From positions 4,093 to 18,000 of the forward strand of contig JAQVHC010000016.1 of the NCBI GenBank assembly GCA_028696435.1: a stretch of DNA of 13,908 bases. The letters run 5' to 3'. The notes below the pieces were generated by a model. It made no database searches. It was given only the letters and a program-made list of their open reading frames with translations, and was not told the origin of the DNA. This DNA is from Actinomycetota bacterium. GTDB taxonomy: Bacteria > Actinomycetota > Humimicrobiia > Humimicrobiales > Humimicrobiaceae. The translations under genes were made by a program, and so were the position numbers. Shown in pieces: positions 1 to 6,667 of the stretch (position 1 is the first letter of the stretch; every line of letters begins with the position of its first letter).

Positions 1-692
1 ACAACCCCATCTATTTTCAGTAGCTTATCTTCAATTTCCCTGATGCTTATTCCCTCTGGCACTGCCTGTAAAAAAATGGAAAATGTTTTTTTAAGATTAA
101 TAATCACTCTATATAAAATATAAATCGTAATCAGTATTGATAAAATAGGATCTAATACAGGAATATTTTTAAAAATCATTACAATACTGATAATAAGAAC
201 CGCTGCCCAGCCCAGAACATCTTCAAAAAGATGCAGGGATACGATTCTTTCATTTAGTGACTTTCCCTTTCTGACCTGCAATGCAGCAATCCCATTTATA
301 ATAATACCTGCCACTGCAAAAAACAGCATCCCTTTTGCATTTAGCTGTTGCGGGTTAAATAGTCTGGGAATTGCTTCAAATAATATAAAAACTGAGCCTA
401 TTATTAATATGAAACCATTAATTAATGCTGCAAATAAAGAATATCTCCTGTAGCCATATGAATACTTCTCATCCTTTTTCTTTCTTGAATATCTTTCCAG
501 AAACCAGGACAATCCAAGTGATAAACTATCACCCAGATCATGTAAAGCATCAGATATAATGGCAATACTATTAGTCCAGAACCCACCTATTATTTCAATA
601 ATAGTAAAGCCGAGGTTTAAAAAGAATGCTACTTTTATATTAGTCGCACTATCTTCTTTATTATTATTTTTATCATTAGCAACTTTTTCCAT
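1..692 (-). CDS. Cation diffusion facilitator (CDF) family metal efflux transporter, 3' part outside window
   Basis: The reading frame runs from an ATG at 692 to base 1 without a stop, giving the first 230 residues. An in-frame TGA lies four codons upstream, so this ATG is the first possible start; no clear Shine-Dalgarno precedes it. The protein starts with a short polar, Asn/Lys-rich stretch (1-20) and continues with hydrophobic membrane segments. Two HxxxD metal-binding motifs are visible: H51-D-L-G-D55 in predicted TM2 and H154-L-F-E-D158 in predicted TM5. This is the tetrahedral site of Zn-type CDF proteins such as CzcD and ZnT. Family knowledge: these are proton-coupled antiporters that export Zn2+, Co2+ or related divalent ions across the inner membrane. 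The cytoplasmic C-terminal domain begins near residue 205 and is cut by the window edge. The family call is secure; the exact metal is inferred from the His-Asp pairs. Confidence 0.9.
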   Translation of the reverse strand, partial: MEKVANDKNNNKEDSATNIKVAFFLNLGFTIIEIIGGFWTNSIAIISDALHDLGDSLSLGLSWFLERYSRKKKDEKYSYGYRRYSLFAALINGFILIIGSVFILFEAIPRLFNPQQLNAKGMLFFAVAGIIINGIAALQVRKGKSLNERIVSLHLFEDVLGWAAVLIISIVMIFKNIPVLDPILSILITIYILYRVIINLKKTFSIFLQAVPEGISIREIEDKLLKIDGV

Positions 693-760
693 AAAACTTT
701 TAATTCATTCAGACAATTAGACTATTTAAATTACAATAAATTGACTTTAATTTTATCAGG

Positions 761-789
761 TTTATAGCACTTTTTAAATTTACTTTAAA
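761..789 (-). promoter_or_regulatory. Candidate promoter for the CDF gene
   Basis: On the minus strand a TTTAAA -35 box (784-789) is followed after 17 bases by TATAAA (761-766), preceded by TGC, which makes an extended -10. The implied start of transcription is about 60 bases upstream of the CDF ATG at 692. In sequence this AT-rich such boxes occur by chance, so the call rests on the spacing and the extended -10. Confidence 0.4.
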
Positions 790-887
790 GATAAAGATTA
801 ATATAAACTTAACAATATAAATTTATATTTCCTTATATTAATAGAATTATTAAAGTTTGAAAATCAAGATAGATTAAAATAAAAATA

Positions 888-916
888 TTGACAACTATTT
901 AAAAATATTGTACGTT
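888..916 (+). promoter_or_regulatory. Candidate promoter for the structured leader RNA and the GGDEF/HD-GYP gene
   Basis: A perfect TTGACA (888-893) is followed after 17 bases by TACGTT (911-916), which keeps the most conserved T, A and final T of a -10 box. Transcription would begin near 923, about 34 bases before the folded RNA at 957 and about 228 bases before the ATG at 1151. A better TATAAT at 920-925 is too far from this -35 box (26 bases) but could act with another one. Confidence 0.45.
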
Positions 917-956
917 TTATATAATTGTTTTCTTTAAAATGTTAATTAAAAATTAG

Positions 957-1037
957 AAGCGTTGAGGTTCTCTTTAAATATGGACGCTTGAGGAGAACGG
1001 AGCGAATAGCGTAACCGGCTAATCAGGCCGGTTTTTT
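957..1037 (+). ncRNA. Putative pseudoknotted leader RNA or small RNA, class not recognised
   Basis: Two sets of complementary bases interleave. Bases 957-962 (AAGCGT) pair perfectly with 984-989 (ACGCTT), extendable by a U-G pair at 963/983. Bases 967-974, inside that loop, pair with 991-998 (core GTTCTC with GAGAAC, extended by U-G and U-A pairs). This is the layout of an H-type pseudoknot. The arm 984-988 could instead pair with AGCGT at 1008-1012, directly before the terminator hairpin, so two alternative folds exist. The segment is clearly richer in G and C than its flanks. It ends at a strong terminator and lies 114 bases upstream of the GGDEF/HD-GYP gene. It may be a riboswitch-like attenuator or an independent small RNA. 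I could not match it to cyclic-di-GMP, preQ1, fluoride, ZTP or other classes I know; the structure is hand-derived. Confidence 0.45.
1013..1037 (+). terminator. Intrinsic (Rho-independent) terminator
   Basis: The arm AACCGGC (1013-1019) pairs perfectly with GCCGGTT (1027-1033) around a 7-base loop. A run of six T (1032-1037), then A and four more T, follows. The minus strand has no T-run on the other side, so it works in the plus direction only. No protein gene ends just upstream, so it must end a short leader or small RNA, or be a conditional terminator in front of the gene at 1151. From 1043 to 1150 I see only AT-rich sequence. Confidence 0.85.
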
Positions 1038-1150
1038 ATTTTAATATATTTACTTTAAAAATTGATTACCACTTAATGAGAATTGAAAGATCAAAATTTA
1101 AAAATTCTGTTAATATCATTTTTAAAATTTATTATTAAGGTTTATCAAAA

Positions 1151-3229
1151 ATGTTCTGGCAAAATACTAATTTTCTCATTCCACTTTTATCAATAATTCT
1201 TATTTCTATACCAGGCACCTTTCATATATGGACATACAGAAAGGGATTGCAGGATATTATAGGTATAGGAATTATGATTCTTTCCACTATCTGGTTAACT
1301 GCATATATATTTCAGCAATGCATCACAATAAATTACCTAAAAGTGCTTTTTGATAAGATTCAATATACCGGTATCCTTCTTCTTCCGGTTGGATTATTTT
1401 TGCTTGCTGTCAGATATGTTAATTACAATAAAATTTTTAAAATAAAATACATTCTTCTCATCTGTACCCTTCCGGTTATAACCGTATTTCTTACCCTGAC
1501 AAATGAAATTCACAAACTTATCTGGACTGATGCTAAAGTTGTATTATTTGATTCTTTCAATATGATTGTTAAGGAATACAACACCATGTACTTTGTTTCT
1601 ATTTTCTATTCTCTCGCTCTGACTATTGCTGGTATAGTAATAATAGTTATAGATATAATAAAATCATACGGTAATCCTGGTGAACAAAATAACTGGAAAA
1701 AATTTCTTCTTATTCCGTACATATTAATTCCCTGGCTGGTAACACTTATAAAATACCAGAGTTTTAATCCTTTTCCATTCATTGTAGAAACCCCTATAAT
1801 AATCACAGCCTGTACTCCTATCATTATTGGTTTTCTTAATAAAACAAAAATAAGAGAGATTATGCCTGTTACGTTTGAAACCATCTTTGAAAAGATGGAT
1901 GATGGAATAATACTTGTTGATAAAAAAGACAATATTTTAAAATTAAATCAGGCTTCACGGCAAATATTTAACATCCATCTTAATGAAGTAGTTGGAAAAC
2001 CAATTATTAATTTATTAACCAGATTAAATGAAAGTCCGGATGCTTTTCTCAAGAACGAAGACCTGAAGATAAAAAATAAAGGAGGTCAGTACTTCTATAA
2101 TGCCAGACAGACAGAGATAAAAAATGATAGGGGCAAGCTCCTTGGCAAAGTCATAGTGTTAAGAGATATAACAGAAATAAGAAAAGCAGAAGAGGAGATA
2201 AAATACCTGAGTTTCTACGATAAGTTAACCGGTGTTTACAATAGAGCTTTTTTTGATATAGAGCTTAACAGACTAAATGCCAGCCATCAGATGCCTTTAA
2301 GCCTGGTCATCGGAGATGTAAATGGGTTAAAAATAATAAACGATGCATTCGGCCATGCGTATGGAGATAAGCTTCTTATAAAAATTGCAGACATACTTAA
2401 ATCTTGCTTTAGAAAGGAAGATATTATTGCAAGATGGGGAGGTGACGAGTTTAGCGCCCTGCTGCCAAACACATCCTATTTTACCACAATGCAAATAGTT
2501 AACAGGGTAATCAAAAAATGTAAGGAATGCAGTACAGATACTATGGTAATAAGCATATCAATTGGGGTTGCGACTAAAGAAAAGGTACGGGGAGATACTG
2601 AAAAATTATTAAAAGAAGCTGAAGATAGAATGTACAGACATAAACTTGTAGAAAGTCGAAGTGCCCACAACTCTATTATAGCTTCGCTTGGAAAAGCTCT
2701 GGAAAAAAAGGATTATGAAACTAAAGAGCATATCGAAAGAATGAAAAAATATAGTTTACTTCTTGGCCATGTACTTAATTTATCTGATGCAGAACTTGAC
2801 GAATTAGATCTGTTATCAAAGTTACATGATATCGGGAAGATAAGTATACCCGATAATATTATCTTTAAACATAATAAATTGAATAAAGTTGAATGGGAGA
2901 TTATGAGTAAACACTCAGAAATCGGCTACAGAATAACATTATCTACTCCCGAACTTGCTCATATAGCTAAATCTATACTGCACCATCATGAAAGATGGGA
3001 TGGTAAAGGTTATCCTTATGGTTTGTCTGAATTTGAAATTCCTGTAACTTCAAGAATAGTATCCATTGTTGATGCTTACGATGCCATGGTAAATGATAGA
3101 CCCTATAGGAAAGCCATGCCCAGAGAAGCTGCTATTGAAGAGCTGGGCAGATGCAAAGGCACACAATTTGACCCCCATCTTGTAGATGTTTTTTTGAATC
3201 AACTACTTACAAAAGAATATGGAGGTTAG
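1151..3229 (+). CDS. Membrane-anchored PAS-GGDEF-HD-GYP protein (cyclic-di-GMP synthesis and breakdown)
   Basis: The 692-residue protein has an N-terminal region of about seven hydrophobic segments (1-230), resembling the 7TM sensor domain of some histidine kinases. A PAS-like domain follows (about 240-350), then a GGDEF domain (about 355-510) and an HD-GYP domain (about 520-690). The cyclase signature G430-G-D-E-F434 is intact. An RxxD inhibitory site (R421, D424) stands five residues before it, so product feedback is expected. The phosphodiesterase half keeps H559-D560 and the run H612-H-E-R-W-D-G-K-G-Y-P622. Family knowledge: GGDEF makes cyclic-di-GMP from two GTP; HD-GYP hydrolyses it. 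With both sites intact, the membrane or PAS input may decide which activity prevails; this is inference. The ribosome site is weak (AAGG about ten bases upstream). The gene stands alone and may be controlled by the terminator-bearing leader at 957-1037. Confidence 0.93.
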   Translation: MFWQNTNFLIPLLSIILISIPGTFHIWTYRKGLQDIIGIGIMILSTIWLTAYIFQQCITINYLKVLFDKIQYTGILLLPVGLFLLAVRYVNYNKIFKIKYILLICTLPVITVFLTLTNEIHKLIWTDAKVVLFDSFNMIVKEYNTMYFVSIFYSLALTIAGIVIIVIDIIKSYGNPGEQNNWKKFLLIPYILIPWLVTLIKYQSFNPFPFIVETPIIITACTPIIIGFLNKTKIREIMPVTFETIFEKMDDGIILVDKKDNILKLNQASRQIFNIHLNEVVGKPIINLLTRLNESPDAFLKNEDLKIKNKGGQYFYNARQTEIKNDRGKLLGKVIVLRDITEIRKAEEEIKYLSFYDKLTGVYNRAFFDIELNRLNASHQMPLSLVIGDVNGLKIINDAFGHAYGDKLLIKIADILKSCFRKEDIIARWGGDEFSALLPNTSYFTTMQIVNRVIKKCKECSTDTMVISISIGVATKEKVRGDTEKLLKEAEDRMYRHKLVESRSAHNSIIASLGKALEKKDYETKEHIERMKKYSLLLGHVLNLSDAELDELDLLSKLHDIGKISIPDNIIFKHNKLNKVEWEIMSKHSEIGYRITLSTPELAHIAKSILHHHERWDGKGYPYGLSEFEIPVTSRIVSIVDAYDAMVNDRPYRKAMPREAAIEELGRCKGTQFDPHLVDVFLNQLLTKEYGG

Positions 3230-3400
3230 TTTCATATCAACAATCGGATTATTTTTTAAATTAAATGTTAAATAATATGAAAAGATATAAATGGGTACAA
3301 ATAATCCACACCAGCAGGTAAAATCCACAACCTCTATCGAAATTCTGGAATAAGTTTAAATAGATAGGGACTTTATATACTAAAAACCTGCATCTACAAC

Positions 3401-3474
3401 TGGCTGGGGAGGGAGGATTTGAACCTCCGATCACGGGACCAAAACCCGTTGCCTTACCACTTGGCTACTCCCCA
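3401..3474 (-). tRNA. trnQ: tRNA-Gln, anticodon UUG
   Basis: The minus strand folds as a complete tRNA of 74 bases. The acceptor stem TGGGGAG pairs with CTCCCCA, including the weak U1-A72 pair common in tRNA-Gln. The anticodon stem ACGGG/CCCGT carries the loop TTTTGGT, with anticodon TTG reading CAA. The T arm is GGAGG-TTCAAAT-CCTCC. The discriminator is G73 and CCA is encoded. No other tRNA is adjacent. No clear terminator follows; 3230-3400 is AT-rich with nothing recognisable. Confidence 0.97.
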
Positions 3475-3497
3475 ATAAGGCCAGAAGGCTAATAAAT

Positions 3498-3524
3498 TTT
3501 ATACCAGAACAGCCTAAAGTTCAA
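3498..3524 (-). promoter_or_regulatory. Candidate promoter for tRNA-Gln
   Basis: On the minus strand TTGAAC (3519-3524) and TATAAA (3498-3503) are 15 bases apart, with TGG directly before the -10, making it an extended -10. The implied start is near 3491, leaving about 17 bases of 5' leader for RNase P to remove before the mature end at 3474. The short spacer is compensated by the extended -10. Confidence 0.55.
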
Positions 3525-3720
3525 ATTTAAGTATGTATTTATATTAGCATTAAAACTTTGATTTCTGTATTGGAGTTAAGGAGAATTTATTTACATTTAT
3601 TTACAACTATTGACCTGCTTAATATCTATACATAAACACATGTGTGCACCTATACTGCAATATATAATAAAATATACACCATGTGCAATAATGTTATTTA
3701 TATAATTATATTATTAACTA
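3525..3720. other. AT-rich spacer between ispE and tRNA-Gln, no gene seen
   Basis: No convincing open frame or GC-rich terminator is present. Two perfect palindromes occur: ACACATGTGT at 3636-3645 and the 12-base ATATAATTATAT at 3700-3711. The second lies just after the ispE stop in the direction of transcription and, with the complementary AATAAT/ATTATT around it, could form only a weak A/T hairpin. How ispE transcription ends is not evident. Confidence 0.4.
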
Positions 3721-4638
3721 TTATCCATAAATGGTCAGGCTATCAGGTGTTGTGTGGGTCAGAAAGACCTTTGAAGATGCCGGTTTTAACCCCTCATATA
3801 CACTGATTGCAGTTGCTAGATCATCACAGAGTGCAAATACTGTTGAACCGCTTCCTGTCATCTGGGCAGCAATGGCTCCGAGCTCATATGCTCTTTCTTT
3901 TATTGTCAGGATATTTTTATCTTCAACTGTTACAACACTTTCCAGGCTATTCTGTAAATTTTTAAAGAAATTTGTAAAATTTCTCTCAATTATATTATTT
4001 ACCAGCTCTCTGTGTATTGGCTTCTTTTCTTCACCGAGAAGATCGAACTTACTGTAGACATCTTTTGTTAAAAACTTCCTGCCATTAGTAGCAAGTATAA
4101 CCCAGTAAAAAGGCAGGTTTGGTAGCTTGGAAAGTTTTTCTCCTCTCCCCGTAGCAAGAATTGTTCCACCTTTAACACAGAAGGGAACATCAGAGCCTAC
4201 TTTACCTGCAAGGTTAATTAAATCATCCATCCTCATACCAAGACTAAATAATTTATCCAGTGCAACCAGAGTTGCAGCAGCATTTGTGCTGCCCCCGGCC
4301 AATCCGGCACATACCGGAATATGTTTTTCTATACTAATCTTTACAGAATATTTTTTCCTTAAATCATACATATCCATAATTAGCGCCGCTGCTTTATGAA
4401 CCAGGTTTTTCTCATCAAGCGGAATATCTTCATTATTACATGTTATATAAATCCCATTTTCTCCCTCAAATTTAACGCTGGTATCTCTTTCTATTATTTC
4501 AAAAGTTAATTCATCGGAAAGGCCTATGCTCTGCATAATAGACTTTATTTCATGATAACCATCATTTCTGCCATTTTTTTCAACATTAAGGTAAAGATTT
4601 ATTTTTCCTGAAGCTCTTAATTTTATAATTCTTCTCAT
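3721..4638 (-). CDS. ispE: 4-diphosphocytidyl-2-C-methyl-D-erythritol kinase
   Basis: This GHMP-superfamily kinase phosphorylates the 2-hydroxyl of CDP-methylerythritol with ATP, the fourth step of the MEP route to isopentenyl diphosphate, in the cytoplasm. The 305 residues show the family's three motifs. The N-terminal ASGKINLYL carries the catalytic Lys12. The glycine-rich ATP loop PVCAGLAGGSTNAA spans 108-121. The C-terminal loop AAQMTGSGSTVFAL spans 257-270. The catalytic Asp is D150 in GSDVPF. Length is normal for IspE. It is the last gene of the minus-strand cluster, 75 bases after rsmA; in B. subtilis ispE also lies downstream of ksgA. The region before the ATG is almost pure A/T with no clear Shine-Dalgarno. 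Confidence 0.97.
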   Translation of the reverse strand: MRRIIKLRASGKINLYLNVEKNGRNDGYHEIKSIMQSIGLSDELTFEIIERDTSVKFEGENGIYITCNNEDIPLDEKNLVHKAAALIMDMYDLRKKYSVKISIEKHIPVCAGLAGGSTNAAATLVALDKLFSLGMRMDDLINLAGKVGSDVPFCVKGGTILATGRGEKLSKLPNLPFYWVILATNGRKFLTKDVYSKFDLLGEEKKPIHRELVNNIIERNFTNFFKNLQNSLESVVTVEDKNILTIKERAYELGAIAAQMTGSGSTVFALCDDLATAISVYEGLKPASSKVFLTHTTPDSLTIYG

Positions 4639-4713
4639 TTTTATTCTATTTTACAATATGTTTACTTATGTCTTTTCAATTTTTCTTTTTTATAATAGCA
4701 TATTTGCCAGATA

Positions 4714-5601
4714 TTAGGTATTCAGTTCTTTATACAGGTAAATATAATCATCAAGAGTTAATTCCTCTGCTCTAACATCCCTGTTTTTATTAATTCCGGA
4801 GAGCAATTCTATAACTAATTCAGCCTTATCGCAATATCTACTACCACTTTGAGATAATGAGTTAACAAGCTTCTTTCTTCTATGGGAAAAACAGGCATTT
4901 ATAAAATCAAAAAAATCTTTGATATCAAAATCAGGGCCTTTCAAAAGTTCATTTTCATTCCGTTGCACTTCTATAACCTCCGAATCAACAAAGGGTTTTG
5001 GAATAAAGCAATTACGTGGTATCTGAAAGCAAAATTTAAAATCTGCTAGAAAGCTGGATTTAACCGTATATGAGCTGTAATTTTTATCTCCGGGCAAAGC
5101 TACAAGCCTTTCTGCTATGTCTTTTTGTATAGTAAAAAATAATTTTTCCAGGCTACGGGCTTCGACAAGGATTTTTAATAGAAGTTTTGCTGCAATACTA
5201 TAGGGCAAATTTGAAACAATTTTATTTATGCCGTATTTACTGATTAAATCAGCATAATTTAATTCTAATGCATCAGCCTGTATTAATTCCAGTTCTGGTC
5301 CCTCTGCCCCCTCCTTTAGATTTTCACTGAAAATTTCTCTGAATGCTCTAACAAGTAATTCATCTATTTCAACACATACCACTTTTTTTGCTTCTCTTAA
5401 CATAATTTCTGTAAGGCTACCTATCCCACTCCCTATTTCAAGGATTATATCTTCAGAGCTAACACCTGCACATCTAACTATCTTCTTTGCACTATTGGTA
5501 TCAATTAGAAAATTTTGCCCGAGCCTCTTTTTAAGTTTTATTCCATATTTGTTCAGAATTCTGGCTGTATTTCCAGGAGAGCTTATGTAATGTGAATACA
5601 T
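4714..5601 (-). CDS. rsmA: 16S rRNA dimethyladenosine transferase (RsmA/KsgA)
   Basis: The enzyme dimethylates the two adjacent adenines of the terminal helix of 16S rRNA (A1518 and A1519 in E. coli), a late checkpoint in 30S assembly. The 295 residues contain the N-terminal signature KKRLGQNFLID (24-34), the SAM-binding motif I LEIGSGIGSLT (54-64), the acidic motif II CVEID (76-80), a D110-A111 pair contacting adenine, and the catalytic NLPY (131-134). The C-terminal FSHRRKKLVNSLS motif is also present. An N-terminal extension of about 20 residues precedes the usual first conserved block. The gene starts 15 bases after tatD. No Shine-Dalgarno is visible before ATG 5601; the spacer is A and T only, so translation is probably coupled to tatD or relies on an unstructured start region. 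Confidence 0.97.
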   Translation of the reverse strand: MYSHYISSPGNTARILNKYGIKLKKRLGQNFLIDTNSAKKIVRCAGVSSEDIILEIGSGIGSLTEIMLREAKKVVCVEIDELLVRAFREIFSENLKEGAEGPELELIQADALELNYADLISKYGINKIVSNLPYSIAAKLLLKILVEARSLEKLFFTIQKDIAERLVALPGDKNYSSYTVKSSFLADFKFCFQIPRNCFIPKPFVDSEVIEVQRNENELLKGPDFDIKDFFDFINACFSHRRKKLVNSLSQSGSRYCDKAELVIELLSGINKNRDVRAEELTLDDYIYLYKELNT

Positions 5602-5603
5602 TT

Positions 5604-5619
5604 TAAAAAAATTTTTTTA
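5604..5619. repeat. Perfect A7T7 palindrome between tatD and rsmA
   Basis: Bases 5604-5619 read T, seven A, seven T, A, and are fully self-complementary. They cover the tatD stop codon and all but the last few bases before the rsmA start. The element replaces the expected ribosome-binding site. It could be simple compositional drift. Confidence 0.5.
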
Positions 5620-6471
5620 TTTTAAAGAAAAGAAACTTTCTGCATTTTTTGAAGTAATATCAGCAACTTCATCAATGCTACACCCCTTAATTTCTGCAAT
5701 CTTTTCAGCAATATACTTAACAAAACCGGGATAATTTTCACTGCCTCTTTTTGCCTGGGGTGCAAGAAAAGGTGAATCCGTTTCTATAAAAATCCGCTCC
5801 AGGGGGACTTCTTCTACTACTTTTTTTAAATCGCCGGCATTAGGAAAAGTAATTACTCCCGTAAATGAAATATATAATCCCTGCTCAAGACACTGCCTTG
5901 CAAAATTTATATCTCCTGAGAAGCAATGCACAACAGCTCTAAATTTTTTATTGCCTGTATATCTTTTTATAACATTCATGGTTTGCCTGTGAGCATCTCT
6001 ATCATGAATTATTACCGGAATATCATATTTTAAAGCCAGCTCTATATGGGATATAAATGCTTTTTCCATATCACTGGCAGGACTTAAATTCCTATAAAAG
6101 TCAAAGCCTGTTTCGCCTATTGCCACGACTTTTTTGTATCTTCCACCTTTAACGCCCTGATTTTCATCTTCCCCGTTTTCATTTTTAACACTTTCGCTAT
6201 GCCCATAGCCTGTGGATTCTCCCTGTATTAATGATTCGAGTATCCTTATTTCCTTATTGCCAAAGCCTTTTACATAATGAGGGTGAATACCTACACTTGC
6301 AAAAACACCTGGAAATCTTTGAGCAAATTCTACTGATTTTCTGCTACCATCAAGTTCAGCACCAACATTTATTATATATTTTACATCTTCATCAGCAGCC
6401 TTTGCCACCGCTTCTTCGGGACTTAATTTTTTAAGCATATCAATATGAGCATGCGTATCTATAAAATACAT
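5617..6471 (-). CDS. tatD: TatD family metal-dependent hydrolase (DNase)
   Basis: TatD proteins are TIM-barrel hydrolases with two metals and 3'-5' DNase (in some cases RNase) activity. The expected ligands are present (numbering from ATG 6471, 284 residues): H7 and H9 in FIDTHAHID, E120 in AIGETGFDFY, H156, H182 in HCFSG, and D232 in ETDSPFLAPQ. A GTG at 6483 would add four residues (MKDN). I prefer the ATG because family members usually start a residue or two before the FIDTH-type motif. Unusually, residues about 84-111 form a hydrophilic, Gly/Glu/Asn-rich insertion before the AIGETG strand, which explains a length above the usual 255-265. The gene lies between metG and rsmA, as yabD does in B. 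subtilis. The precise substrate cannot be read from sequence. Confidence 0.94.
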   Translation of the reverse strand: MYFIDTHAHIDMLKKLSPEEAVAKAADEDVKYIINVGAELDGSRKSVEFAQRFPGVFASVGIHPHYVKGFGNKEIRILESLIQGESTGYGHSESVKNENGEDENQGVKGGRYKKVVAIGETGFDFYRNLSPASDMEKAFISHIELALKYDIPVIIHDRDAHRQTMNVIKRYTGNKKFRAVVHCFSGDINFARQCLEQGLYISFTGVITFPNAGDLKKVVEEVPLERIFIETDSPFLAPQAKRGSENYPGFVKYIAEKIAEIKGCSIDEVADITSKNAESFFSLK

Positions 6472-6545
6472 ATTATCTTTCACATATTATTTTCTATTTA
6501 TTATCTTTATTATCCTCAAATTTACTATTCTGATAATTTTTACCG

Positions 6546-6571
6546 GCAAATTTTTTTATTCGCAAATTTTT
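6546..6571. repeat. Short direct repeat in the metG-tatD spacer
   Basis: GCAAATTTTT occurs at 6546-6555 and again at 6562-6571, with a 16-base period and T-rich flanks. The 170-180-base spacer holds no recognisable gene or GC-rich hairpin. The repeat may be a by-product of low-complexity sequence. Confidence 0.4.
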
Positions 6572-6640
6572 ATTTAATATTATTTTACTGAGTTCATTCC
6601 ACCTATCAAATTATCAACTTTTTTATTCATCTTTTTTTAT

Positions 6641-6667
6641 TATTGATTTTCAAACTATTGATTTTCA
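6641..6667. repeat. 12-base direct repeat spanning the metG stop codon
   Basis: TATTGATTTTCA is found at 6641-6652 and 6656-6667. The second copy contains the last codons of metG (Glu-Asn-Gln-stop), so the first looks like a duplication of the gene end just after the stop. Replication slippage is the simplest explanation. Confidence 0.55.

Noticed and set aside
961..1000. A preQ1-I riboswitch, suggested by GAGGTTCT at 964-971.
   Set aside because: The required complementary CCTC arm and the A-rich tail ending in CTAA are missing, and no queuosine gene follows.
957..1040. A cyclic-di-GMP-I (GEMM) riboswitch, tempting because a GGDEF/HD-GYP gene follows.
   Set aside because: The conserved GCAAACC and GACGCAAAGC elements and the GNRA tetraloop-receptor layout are not present; only a chance GGACGC is seen.
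3610..3633. A plus-strand promoter with TTGACC and TATACAT.
   Set aside because: The boxes are only 11 bases apart and no plus-strand gene follows before the minus-strand cluster.
3731..4399. Plus-strand open frames of 90-108 codons across ispE.
   Set aside because: They are antisense shadows of a conserved kinase, without family resemblance or ribosome sites.
6546..6667. A CRISPR-like array or attachment site from the short direct repeats near the metG end.
   Set aside because: Only two imperfectly spaced copies of 10-12 bases each exist in low-complexity DNA, with no spacers, cas genes or integrase nearby.
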